DNA from: WLMZ01 sp038227995
Lineage (GTDB): Bacteria; Actinomycetota; Acidimicrobiia; Acidimicrobiales; Ilumatobacteraceae
Reading direction: 5' to 3'
Length of the DNA: 64,000 bases
NCBI GenBank assembly: GCA_038227995.1
Contig: JBBRPP010000012.1
Location: 1 to 64,000 of the forward strand
Numbering within the stretch: the stretch's first letter is position 1; each line of letters begins with the position of its first letter. Below the pieces are notes generated by a model that saw nothing but the letters and a program-made list of their open reading frames with translations, was not told the DNA's origin and did not search any database. Positions 45,122-53,093 of this stretch are shown here, piece after piece. Position numbers and translations under genes: made by a program.

Positions 45122-46642
45122 TCAGTCCGTCCCTGGCCGGCGGTCGACCCGAACACGCGGATCGCCGGTGAAGCCCGACGGCAGCGTCGCCAACAGTTCC
45201 TCGTCGGTGGGCTCGTACGGTTCCCGGGCTTCGGGCGGCAGCAGCGCGGCGATGGTCTTCATCAGCTTCTTGGTGTCGGCGTCGGCGCTGCGGTACTTGA
45301 GCTCGACCGGCGGGCCCACCGTGATCGTGACGGTCGGCGGGCTGGTGAGGTTGAAGACGTTGGGGAGTTTGGCGTTGCGGGGCCAGACCTTTTCGGTGCC
45401 CCAGAGCCCGATCGGGATGACGGGGGCCTTCGTCATCGCGGCGAGCCGAGCGGCGCCCCATCGCCCCTTGAGGACCGGATCGAAGAACTCGATCCCGCGC
45501 GGAATCGTGCCCTGAGGCATGATCGCAACCAGGTCGCCGGCCTCGAGGGCCTCGGCCGCAGCCTGCAGCGGACCGTCGCTGCCGGTACCGCGCTCGACGC
45601 GGATGCCGCCCATCGCCGAGGCCAGCTGTCCGACGACAGGCGCATCGAACACTTCCTTCTTGCCGAGGAATCGGACCGTCCGCCCGCTCTTGGCAATCGC
45701 CATGCCCAGCGCCATCGGGTCGAAGTAGCTGCGATGGTTGCCGCACAGGATGGCTGGGCCCGTCTTGGGAATGTTCTCGATGCCACTGATCTGGAACCGG
45801 GCGTACGGAATCAGTTCAGGTCGCGAAAACGCGAGCACGAGCTTCTGCAGGTCGACCCCGATCGGTGATCGGCTTCCCGGGCCCGGGGTGCCGAGGCTGA
45901 TGATCGGCCACCGCCTGGCTCGCGCCATCACCGCCATCCGAGGGTCGGGGTTGACGACGAACGGATGCCCGACAGCAGCAAGCAAGGGCGTGTCGTAGTA
46001 GCTGTCGCTGTAAGCGAAACTGTGCGCGAGGTCGATGTCGTGCTGTTCGGCCCACTCGCGCACCGCCGCCAGCTTGCCGGCGCTCCACACGAAGGGGCCG
46101 GCCAGTGTGCCGTCGTAGGTGCCATCGGCGTTGAGCCCATACTGGGTCGCGACGATGCCGTCGAGCCCGAGCAGATCGGCGAACGGCTTGACCAAGTCGT
46201 ACGGCGTGGTGGTGGCCAGCACGATCGGACGACCGGACTCACGGTGCTCATCGAACAGCGGCCCGGCAAGGGGTTGGACCATTGCCACCAGTTGTCCGGC
46301 GACGGACTCGGCAGCTTGCTGCACGGCTGCCCGCGAGCGACCCTTGGCCATCGACACCGCCTGCCGAGCCAGTGCCATGCTGGGCAGCGTCTCACCGATG
46401 GTGTTGAACAGGCCGAACAGCAGCTTCTCGCCCGGGATGGTTCGACCGACGAGTCCGGCAGTACGCATCGCCGAGCTGAACACTTCGCCCGAGGCTCCGG
46501 CCAGCAACGTGCGATCGAGATCGAAGAACGCGGCTCCCGCCGGCGTCGGCGCAGCTTTCGGCCTCGACTCCGCCGTCGGCTTCGGCTTCGGATTCGGGCG
46601 AGATGTCGGCTTCGTTGATCGCTGTTGTGGCGTTGCTGCCAT
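45122..46642 (-). CDS. HAD-IB phosphatase / 1-acylglycerol-3-phosphate acyltransferase fusion
   Basis: A 506-residue two-domain protein. After a Pro/Lys-rich N terminus, a SerB-like HAD domain spans about 36-245 (FDLDRTL at 40-46 with both Asp, YSDSYYDTPLL). A PlsC domain follows, about 280-480: NHRSYFD at 302-308 (acyltransfer HxxxxD) and MPQGTIPRG for phosphate binding. It probably makes phosphatidic acid, with the HAD part acting on a related phospholipid or lysolipid. The ATG at 46642 has GGAGG seven bases upstream; earlier starts are less likely. The 6C-like RNA lies upstream on the same strand. Confidence 0.92.
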   Translation of the reverse strand: MAATPQQRSTKPTSRPNPKPKPTAESRPKAAPTPAGAAFFDLDRTLLAGASGEVFSSAMRTAGLVGRTIPGEKLLFGLFNTIGETLPSMALARQAVSMAKGRSRAAVQQAAESVAGQLVAMVQPLAGPLFDEHRESGRPIVLATTTPYDLVKPFADLLGLDGIVATQYGLNADGTYDGTLAGPFVWSAGKLAAVREWAEQHDIDLAHSFAYSDSYYDTPLLAAVGHPFVVNPDPRMAVMARARRWPIISLGTPGPGSRSPIGVDLQKLVLAFSRPELIPYARFQISGIENIPKTGPAILCGNHRSYFDPMALGMAIAKSGRTVRFLGKKEVFDAPVVGQLASAMGGIRVERGTGSDGPLQAAAEALEAGDLVAIMPQGTIPRGIEFFDPVLKGRWGAARLAAMTKAPVIPIGLWGTEKVWPRNAKLPNVFNLTSPPTVTITVGPPVELKYRSADADTKKLMKTIAALLPPEAREPYEPTDEELLATLPSGFTGDPRVRVDRRPGTD

Positions 46643-46691
46643 GTCCTGACCTCCAGATGTCGACATGCGGCCGAACTCGGCCATCGTAGGC

Positions 46692-46819
46692 GAAAACGGG
46701 AAAGGTCCCGCTGGGGGAAGCGGGACCTCTCAACCGTTGGAACCCAGATGCTTGGGGGAGCATCTTGGTGGGTTCTTGTCGAGCAAGTTCGTGGGGGACG
46801 AACTCGCTTCGATCTACAT
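46692..46819 (-). ncRNA. 6C-type small RNA candidate with three C-rich hairpin loops
   Basis: Read on the minus strand, three successive perfect hairpins each show a loop with UCCCCCA: AGTTCG/CGAACT (46804-46786, loop TCCCCCA), AGATGC/GCATCT (46765-46746, loop TCCCCCAA, outer stem GAACCC/GGGTTC) and AGGTCCCGC/GCGGGACCT (46728-46703, loop TTCCCCCA). The last is followed by TTTCCCGTTTT, a terminator-like tract. A -35/-10 pair (TTGTCA, 17 bp, CATACT) lies at the expected distance upstream. This matches the actinobacterial 6C RNA family, whose C-rich loops can pair with G-rich Shine-Dalgarno sites; in M. tuberculosis the homologue also lies near a HAD gene. Confidence 0.65.
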
Positions 46820-46824
46820 GTGAA

Positions 46825-46853
46825 AGTATGCACGAGGAATATTGATCTGACAA
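46825..46853 (-). promoter_or_regulatory. Promoter for the 6C-type RNA
   Basis: TTGTCA (46853-46848) and CATACT (46830-46825), separated by 17 bp, on the minus strand. The predicted start is near 46819, so the RNA would be roughly 128 nt. The region is shared with the divergent LysR gene. Confidence 0.6.
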
Positions 46854-46888
46854 GCAGAACTTGAAGATACTTGCTATCTTTTTTGGAG

Positions 46889-47827
46889 ATGGATCTTCGC
46901 CAGCTCTCCGCCCTCGTGGCCATCGCCGATCACGGATCGTTCTCGTCCGCCGCTCGTGCGCTCTACACGGTGCAGTCCAACGTCTCCGGGCACATCTCGC
47001 GGTTGGAGAAGGAGCTGGGTGTGACGCTGGTCGATCGGCAACGAGGTGGCCTCACCGACGACGGTGGCCAGGTCGTCGAACGAGCTCGCCGGATCCTGCG
47101 CGAGATGGATGACATCTCGGCCGACATGGCCAGCCGCGGCGATTCCGTCAGCGGCGACTCCCGCCTCGGCGTGATCGGCACCACCGCCCGCTGGTTGATG
47201 CCGCAACTGCTCCCGGCGCTCAGCGTCGACCACCCTCTGGTGCACGTCACCATCTTCGAGGGCAGCACCACGAACCTGCTCCCCCGGCTGGTCGCGGGCC
47301 ATCTCGACGCCGCGATCGTCCATCTGCCGGTGGACGACCCCGAGCTGATCATCGAGCCGTTGTTCGCCGAGGACATGATCGTGGTGGTGCACAGCCGCCA
47401 TCCGTGGGCGCAAGAAGAGGAACTGTCGCTGGCGCGTGTGGCCAGCGAGCCGTTGCTGATCCCACCGAAGGGCACGGTGATGCGCCGCATCCTCGACAAG
47501 GCGGCCGTCGCGGCCGGCGCGACGCTTCGCCCGCAAGCCGAGATCGACGGCGTGCGGCTGCTGACCTCGCTGGCGATGGAGGGCTACGGCCCGGCGATCG
47601 TCCCATCGACCGCCGTGCCACGCTGGCTCAAAGGTGACTTCACCCGAATCGCGGTGCCCGAGCTCCCCCGCCGAGTCGTCGGCTGGGTCCAGCGGCGGCG
47701 GCCGGCCCCCGGCGCGCCGACCCGGGCGATGCTGAAGACGATGCGCGAGATCCTCGAGACCCGCGGCGCATTGCAACACGGAGTCCACGTCGGAGCCGAC
47801 GCATTCCCGCTGGGCAAGAGCGTCTGA
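46889..47827 (+). CDS. LysR-family transcriptional regulator
   Basis: A 312-residue LTTR. N-terminal winged helix: MDLRQLSALVAIADHGSFSSAARAL with VQSNVSGHISRLEKELG as the recognition region; the C-terminal two-lobe effector domain starts near residue 90 (RLGVIGTTARWLMPQLLPAL). Effector unknown. TATCTT ends 8 nt before the ATG and GGAG abuts it, so it may be leaderless. Divergent from the 6C-like RNA and the HAD-PlsC gene, one of which may be its target. Confidence 0.9.
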   Translation: MDLRQLSALVAIADHGSFSSAARALYTVQSNVSGHISRLEKELGVTLVDRQRGGLTDDGGQVVERARRILREMDDISADMASRGDSVSGDSRLGVIGTTARWLMPQLLPALSVDHPLVHVTIFEGSTTNLLPRLVAGHLDAAIVHLPVDDPELIIEPLFAEDMIVVVHSRHPWAQEEELSLARVASEPLLIPPKGTVMRRILDKAAVAAGATLRPQAEIDGVRLLTSLAMEGYGPAIVPSTAVPRWLKGDFTRIAVPELPRRVVGWVQRRRPAPGAPTRAMLKTMREILETRGALQHGVHVGADAFPLGKSV

Positions 47828-47921
47828 ATCCAGCAGCCGAGTCGCGACGCGAACCGTCGACAGTGGCCCCCGAACTCAGGACATCGCCACGGATGGGTGA
47901 TGGGGGCCTACAGTCTCACCA

Positions 47922-49283
47922 ATGTCATCGCTCGGCCTGACGTCGCCCCTACCGATTCGATCGAGGGTGCCGGGCGCTGCCCGCGCCGACGTCCGCGATC
48001 TGGGCGGGCGCACGGTGGTGTGGCTCGACATCGATGCCGCTGTCCGCAAGGGAGCGCTGTCGTCTGCCGCATCGTCGATGATCGAGGCTGCGGCGGTGAC
48101 TGCCAAGGGGCAGGGTTTCCCACTGATCGCCGTGATGGGATCGTCCGGTGCCGACATCGCCGAAGGCTTCAGCGCGCTGCATGGTTGGGGTTTGGCAGCC
48201 AAGGCACTCACGGACTGCAGCGGCATCGTGCCGACGATCATGATCGTCAACGGCCCGGCTGTATCCGGCCCTGCGTTGTTGATCGGCATCGCCGACTTCG
48301 TCGTGATGACCGAGACCGCGTACGCGTTCGTGAGCGGTCCGACGATGGTCGCCGAATTCACCGGCGTCGTGATGGACGCCGACGAGCTCGGCGGTGCCAT
48401 CAGCCACGCGCGCTACAGCGGCGCCGCCAGCCTGGTCGCCACCGATGAGGCCAGCGCGATCGCCATCGTCGAACAACTCCTGGCCTACCTGCCGGACAAC
48501 AACGACCAGGAGCCGCCGCTTTGGCCGACTGACGACGACCCCGACCGGCTCACACCGGAAGCCGGTGAGCTGATCCCGCCCTCGTCGACCGGCTCGTACG
48601 ATGTCCGCAACGTCATCCGCGCTCTCGCCGACGACGGTGACCTGTTCGAGGTCCGCGCCCGCTGGGCCGCGAACGTCGTCACGTGCTTCGCCACCTTCGG
48701 CGGACGGCCCGTGGGCATCGTTGCCAACCAACCGATCTCGCTGGCCGGAACGCTCGACATCCCCGCGTCGCAGAAGGCAGCCCGCTTCGTCACGTTCTGC
48801 GACGCGTTCAACATTCCTCTGCTGACGCTCGTCGACACGCCTGGCTTCTACCCGGGCAAGGACCTCGAATGGCGCGGCATGATCCGCCACGGCGCCCAAC
48901 TCGTGTTCGCCTACGGCCGGGCGACCGTGCCCCGCATCTGTGTCGTCCTGCGCAAGAGCTACGGCGGCGCGTACATCGTGATGGACAGCAAACGAATGGG
49001 CAACGACCTGTGCCTTGCCTGGCCGTGGGCCGAGCTCGCTGTCATGGGCGCGGGGCAGGCCGCGGCGATCCTGCAGCGCCGAGCCACCCCCGAGCAGAAG
49101 GCCGAGTTCGAGCGCGACTACGCGGAGCGGCTCCTCAATCCCTATGTCGCCGCCGAGCGCGGCTACATCGATGGCGTGATCGAGCCCTCGCACACGCGGC
49201 TCGAGATCTGCCGGGCGCTGACCGCACTGATGGACAAACGCGAGACCCTTCAATCGCGCAAGCACGGCAACGGCCCGCTCTGA
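47922..49283 (+). CDS. Acyl-CoA carboxylase carboxyltransferase (beta) subunit-like protein
   Basis: A 453-residue biotin-dependent carboxyltransferase with two crotonase-like halves: GGRTVVWLDIDAAVRKG and ALLIGIADFVVM in the first, and LVDTPGFYPGKDLEWRGMIRHGAQLVFAY, SYGGAYIVM and AWPWAELAVMGA in the second. The N terminus is about 60 residues shorter than propionyl- or acetyl-CoA carboxylase beta chains and lacks the usual acyl-CoA-binding entry. No biotin carboxylase subunit gene is near. TACAGT ends 7 nt before the ATG. The substrate cannot be assigned. Confidence 0.82.
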   Translation: MSSLGLTSPLPIRSRVPGAARADVRDLGGRTVVWLDIDAAVRKGALSSAASSMIEAAAVTAKGQGFPLIAVMGSSGADIAEGFSALHGWGLAAKALTDCSGIVPTIMIVNGPAVSGPALLIGIADFVVMTETAYAFVSGPTMVAEFTGVVMDADELGGAISHARYSGAASLVATDEASAIAIVEQLLAYLPDNNDQEPPLWPTDDDPDRLTPEAGELIPPSSTGSYDVRNVIRALADDGDLFEVRARWAANVVTCFATFGGRPVGIVANQPISLAGTLDIPASQKAARFVTFCDAFNIPLLTLVDTPGFYPGKDLEWRGMIRHGAQLVFAYGRATVPRICVVLRKSYGGAYIVMDSKRMGNDLCLAWPWAELAVMGAGQAAAILQRRATPEQKAEFERDYAERLLNPYVAAERGYIDGVIEPSHTRLEICRALTALMDKRETLQSRKHGNGPL

Positions 49284-49371
49284 TCCCGAATAGGCGAGGC
49301 GAAGTTGCTGGCAACTAGTGTCGGCGCCGGGGAGAAAGCCCCGCTCATATCCGTGTAACCCAGGGAGCAAC

Positions 49372-50640
49372 GTGCCCGACACCATCACGATTACTGACGA
49401 CCGCACCGGCAAGACGGTGACGGTGCCGATCACCGACGGCGTGTTCCCGGCGTCTGCCGTGCGCGAGCTCGACCCGTCGCTTTTCATCTACGACCCGGCG
49501 TACATGCAGACTGCGGCCTGCAAGAGCGCCATCACCTATCTCGATGGCGACGCCGGAATCCTTCGCTACCGCGGATATCCGATCGAGCAGCTGGCCGAGA
49601 AGAGCACCTACCTCGAAGTCGCGTATCTGCTGCTGAACGGCGAGTTGCCGACGCCGGCACAGCTGGCGACCTGGAACCACGACGTCACCCATCACACGTT
49701 CATCCACGAGAACATGCGCAAGCGTTTCGTCGACGGCTTTCACTACGACGCCCACCCGATGGGGATGTTCATCAGCGCGGTCGCCGCGCTGGGCACCTTC
49801 TACAACGACGCAAAGGACATCGAAGACAAGGCCAGTCGCGACAAGCAGATCCTGCGCCTGGTCGCCAAGATGCCGACGCTTGCGTCGATGTGTTACCGGT
49901 TCTCGGCCGGTCTTCCGTTCGTCTACCCCGACAACGACATCAGCTTTCCCGCCAACTTCCTGCAGATGATGTGGAAGATCGGCGACTACGAACTCGACCC
50001 CCGCCTCGAGCGGGCGATGGACGTGCTCTTCATCCTCCACGCAGATCACGAACAGAACTGCGGGACGACCGCGATGCGCGTCGTCGGCTCGAGCCACGTC
50101 GATCCGTACTCGGCCTGTTCAGCAGCTGCCGCGGCCCTGTTCGGGCCGCTGCACGGCGGCGCCAACGAAGCCGTGATCCGGATGTTGACCGAGATCGGCC
50201 ACGTCAAGAACGTGCCGGCCTTCATCGAAGAGGTCAAGAGTGGCAAGGGCAGCCGGTTGATGGGCTTCGGCCACCGGGTGTACAAGAACTTCGACCCGCG
50301 GGCGACGATCATCAAGAAGACCGCCTACGATGTGTTCGAAGTGACCGGCACCAACCCGTTGCTCGACATCGCGCTGAAGCTGGAAGAGGTCGCACTCGCC
50401 GACGAATACTTCATCAGCCGCAAGCTCTACCCGAACGTCGACTTCTATTCCGGCCTGATCTACCAGGCGATGGGCTTCCCGGTCGCGATGTTCACCGTGC
50501 TGTTCGCGATCCCGCGTACGGTCGGCTGGCTGTCGCACTGGCAGGAACTGCTGTCCGACAAGGACCAGAAGATCAGCCGTCCCCGCCAGTGGTACGCCGG
50601 CGTCGACGCCCGCGACTACGTGGACCTCAGCGCCCGCTGA
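49372..50640 (+). CDS. gltA: Citrate synthase
   Basis: Condenses acetyl-CoA and oxaloacetate. The 422-residue type II (hexameric) enzyme has GILRYRGYPIEQL, the catalytic His in LHGGANEAV and the second His in GFGHRVYKNFDPR, and Asp in the IPRTVGW region. GTG start at 49372 with AGGGAG six bases upstream; an in-frame ATG earlier would add 18 residues unlike the family. Isocitrate dehydrogenase lies 2.5 kb downstream on the other strand. Confidence 0.96.
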   Translation: MPDTITITDDRTGKTVTVPITDGVFPASAVRELDPSLFIYDPAYMQTAACKSAITYLDGDAGILRYRGYPIEQLAEKSTYLEVAYLLLNGELPTPAQLATWNHDVTHHTFIHENMRKRFVDGFHYDAHPMGMFISAVAALGTFYNDAKDIEDKASRDKQILRLVAKMPTLASMCYRFSAGLPFVYPDNDISFPANFLQMMWKIGDYELDPRLERAMDVLFILHADHEQNCGTTAMRVVGSSHVDPYSACSAAAAALFGPLHGGANEAVIRMLTEIGHVKNVPAFIEEVKSGKGSRLMGFGHRVYKNFDPRATIIKKTAYDVFEVTGTNPLLDIALKLEEVALADEYFISRKLYPNVDFYSGLIYQAMGFPVAMFTVLFAIPRTVGWLSHWQELLSDKDQKISRPRQWYAGVDARDYVDLSAR

Positions 50641-50659
50641 GCAAGCCGGCCGCTTCAGC

Positions 50660-51640
50660 TCAGCTGACGTCGATCACGATCTTGCCGGTGTTGGCGTTCG
50701 AGGCCATCAGCCGGTGTGCGTCTGCGATCTGATCCAGCGGGAAGCGTGAGTCGATGATCGGCTTCATCGCTCCCGTGTCGAACAGGGGCAACATCTCACG
50801 GATGAAGCGCTGGGTCAGGCCCGCCTTCTGCTCGATCGGGCGGACACGCAACATGGTGCCGGTCAACGTGGCCCGCTTGCTCATCAGCAGCCCCATGTTG
50901 ATCGACGTCGGCCCACCGCCCATCAGCCCGACCTGGATGATCGACCCCTGGGTGGCAACGGCCTGCAGGTTGCGGTCGACGTAGTCCCCGCCGATGACGT
51001 CGAGGATGACGTCGACACCCGCACCGTGCGTCGCCGCCTTGGTCTCGGCGACGAAGTCCTGGGTGCCGTAGTCGACGACGAGATCGGCGCCGAGGTCACG
51101 GCACGCCTGCATCTTTCCGGCGCTGCACGTGACCGCGACCCGCGCACCGATCGCTTTGGCGATCTGGATGCCTGCGGTGCCGACGCCCGAGGCACCCGCG
51201 TGCACCAGAGCCCAGCGTCCGCTCGTCAGCCCACCCTGCACGACCAGCGCGTCCCACGCGGTGAGGAACACCTCGGGGATCGCGGCGGCATCAGCGACGC
51301 CGACCGCTGCCGGCACGCGCATCAGTTGTCTTTCGTGCACGGCGATCCGTTCCGCGTACGCCCCGCCCGCATCGATCGCCATGACCTCGTCCCCGATCGC
51401 CCAGAGCTTGACCCGGTCACCGATGGCCGCGACGACACCCGAGAACTCCATGCCCGGGATCTCCAGGCTCGACGGATACGGGTTCGGATAGAGCCCCATC
51501 ACCTGCAACAGGTCGGCCCGGTTGAGCGCCGTCGCGCGGATGTCGACGAGGACATCGTCGGCGCCGACGTTCGGGTCGGGTACGTTTTCGATGACGAGGC
51601 ATTCGGGACCACCGTGAGAATGAAGAACGACAGCGCGCAT
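50660..51640 (-). CDS. NADPH:quinone oxidoreductase / zeta-crystallin-like MDR protein
   Basis: A 326-residue medium-chain dehydrogenase/reductase without zinc ligands. GroES-like N-terminal domain (MRAVVLHSHGGPECL..., DLLQVMGLYP) and Rossmann domain with HAGASGVGTAGIQIAKA. It resembles the PIG3/TP53I3 and quinone-oxidoreductase subgroup; substrate unknown. The ATG at 51640 begins the canonical sequence; the stop is 20 bp from the convergent gltA end. Confidence 0.88.
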   Translation of the reverse strand: MRAVVLHSHGGPECLVIENVPDPNVGADDVLVDIRATALNRADLLQVMGLYPNPYPSSLEIPGMEFSGVVAAIGDRVKLWAIGDEVMAIDAGGAYAERIAVHERQLMRVPAAVGVADAAAIPEVFLTAWDALVVQGGLTSGRWALVHAGASGVGTAGIQIAKAIGARVAVTCSAGKMQACRDLGADLVVDYGTQDFVAETKAATHGAGVDVILDVIGGDYVDRNLQAVATQGSIIQVGLMGGGPTSINMGLLMSKRATLTGTMLRVRPIEQKAGLTQRFIREMLPLFDTGAMKPIIDSRFPLDQIADAHRLMASNANTGKIVIDVS

Positions 51641-51679
51641 GGGCCCAGTCTCACACGACTGGACGCCTATCCTCGGGGC

Positions 51680-52336
51680 ATGAGCCTGCCCACCGAGCAC
51701 GTCATCACCACCGTCGATGAGCTGCGCGAGTTGTACCGCCGACCGAGTCAGCTCGTTCTCGACAAGGAGCAAGCCGTCATCGACGACGCGACCCGTGAGT
51801 TCATCACCCGCTCCCCCTTCGTGATCGTCGCGACAGTGGGCGCTGACGGATCGGCTGATGTCTCACCTCGTGGTGGCCCGAGCGGGTTCGTGCAGGTGCT
51901 CGACGACACACACATCGCGATCGCCGACCTGTCCGGCAACAACCGCCTCGACACACTGGAGAACGTCGTCGCCAGCGGCCAGGTCGGGCTGCTCTTCGTG
52001 ATGCCTGGACAGGGCGAGACCGTCCGTCTCAACGGCAGAGCCGTGATCACGACCGATCCTGCGATCCTCGCTGGGTTCAGTGCGACGCTGAAGCCGCCGA
52101 AGGCCGCGATCCTGGTCGAGGTCGTGACGACCTTCATCCACTGTGCGAAGGCGATGCAACGCAGCTCGATCTGGGACCCGGCAGCGTGGGCGCAATTCGC
52201 CGACGTGCCCGACGGTGCTGCGATTCTCAGCTGCCAGCGTGTCGTCGATGTCGATGCTGCCACGGTGCGCGCCGCGCTCGACCATGGTTACGCGCATGAC
52301 CTCGAGGCCGAACGGGCGGGATCAGCCCTCGGCTGA
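51680..52336 (+). CDS. Pyridoxamine-5'-phosphate-oxidase (PPOX) fold flavoprotein
   Basis: A 218-residue split-barrel protein. ITRSPFVIVATVGADGSADVSPRGGPSGFVQVLDD is the FMN/F420-binding barrel entry, followed by LSGNNRLDTLENV and a C-terminal region with CAKAMQRSSIWDP, typical of the MSMEG_1061-like family. Probably an FMN-dependent oxidoreductase of unknown substrate. The ATG at 51680 is preceded by TATCCT at 6 nt and no Shine-Dalgarno site. Confidence 0.83.
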   Translation: MSLPTEHVITTVDELRELYRRPSQLVLDKEQAVIDDATREFITRSPFVIVATVGADGSADVSPRGGPSGFVQVLDDTHIAIADLSGNNRLDTLENVVASGQVGLLFVMPGQGETVRLNGRAVITTDPAILAGFSATLKPPKAAILVEVVTTFIHCAKAMQRSSIWDPAAWAQFADVPDGAAILSCQRVVDVDAATVRAALDHGYAHDLEAERAGSALG

Positions 52337-52420
52337 GGCCGACGACACGAAGCCGCTCGACGTCGCACGTGCGGTGATCGCGTTCCGGCTCGGCGATGTA
52401 CAGCGCCGCGGAAATGGGCG

Positions 52421-53080
52421 TCAGGCCTCGACGAGATCGAGGACGGCCCACAAGCCGCGCGGCTGACCGCTCGGCGCGTGTGGCAGCAACAACGTGCGAA
52501 TGCCCGCGTCGATCGCGGCGCCGTCGTTGATGTGGTTGTCACCGACCATCAGCGCATGTTGAGGCTCGACCCCGACTGCTTCGAGGGCGATGCCGAACAG
52601 GCGCAGCTCGGGTTTGATCGTGCCGTGCTCGCCCGACAGGACGAATGTGTGGATCAGGTGCTCGATGCCGTAGTGGGCGAAGATCGGGCGCAGGTCGAAC
52701 GGCACATCGCTGACGATGACGGCCGGAACGCCCTTGGCGGCAAGTGCTTCCAGAACCTCGCGCGTGTCGACATACGGGGACCACCCGGCCGCCGATGTCT
52801 CGAACTCGTACAACGCCTCGCCGACGCCCGGGCACATGTCGTCGAGCTCGGATTGCAGCGCGGTCCACCGCGCGCGATGGGTCGCGATGTCCTTGTCGCG
52901 TCCGTACGCAATCTCTTCCGCGCTCCGCGATCGCCGACGGGCGCGATCCCACGTCAGGTGAACCTCGTCGGGGTCGAGCGTGACCCCACGCTCGGCCGAC
53001 CAGGCAACGACGAACTCGACGCTCCCCGCCGTGTCGAACAGCGTGTGTCCCCAATCGAAGAGGACGACGCCGACCGTCAC
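52421..53080 (-). CDS. HAD-superfamily hydrolase lacking the second catalytic Asp
   Basis: A 219-residue HAD with an alpha-helical cap and the sequence FDWGHTLF for motif I, giving Asp9 as nucleophile but Gly11 where phosphatases have the general acid. Later motifs are intact: VIVSDVP, the Lys motif (IKPELRLF) and VGDNHINDGAAID. A variant acid position is known in phosphonatases and dehalogenases, so the substrate may not be a phosphate ester. GTG start at 53080; 13 bp before the icd stop. Overlaps no neighbour. Confidence 0.82.
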   Translation of the reverse strand: MTVGVVLFDWGHTLFDTAGSVEFVVAWSAERGVTLDPDEVHLTWDRARRRSRSAEEIAYGRDKDIATHRARWTALQSELDDMCPGVGEALYEFETSAAGWSPYVDTREVLEALAAKGVPAVIVSDVPFDLRPIFAHYGIEHLIHTFVLSGEHGTIKPELRLFGIALEAVGVEPQHALMVGDNHINDGAAIDAGIRTLLLPHAPSGQPRGLWAVLDLVEA

Positions 53081-53093
53081 GCCAGGCCCGCTC

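Noticed and set aside
49327..49371. A CGGGG-AGAAAG-CCCCG hairpin before gltA as an attenuator
   Set aside because: Stem is only 5 bp, no T-run follows and a good Shine-Dalgarno site comes after it; too weak to report as a feature.
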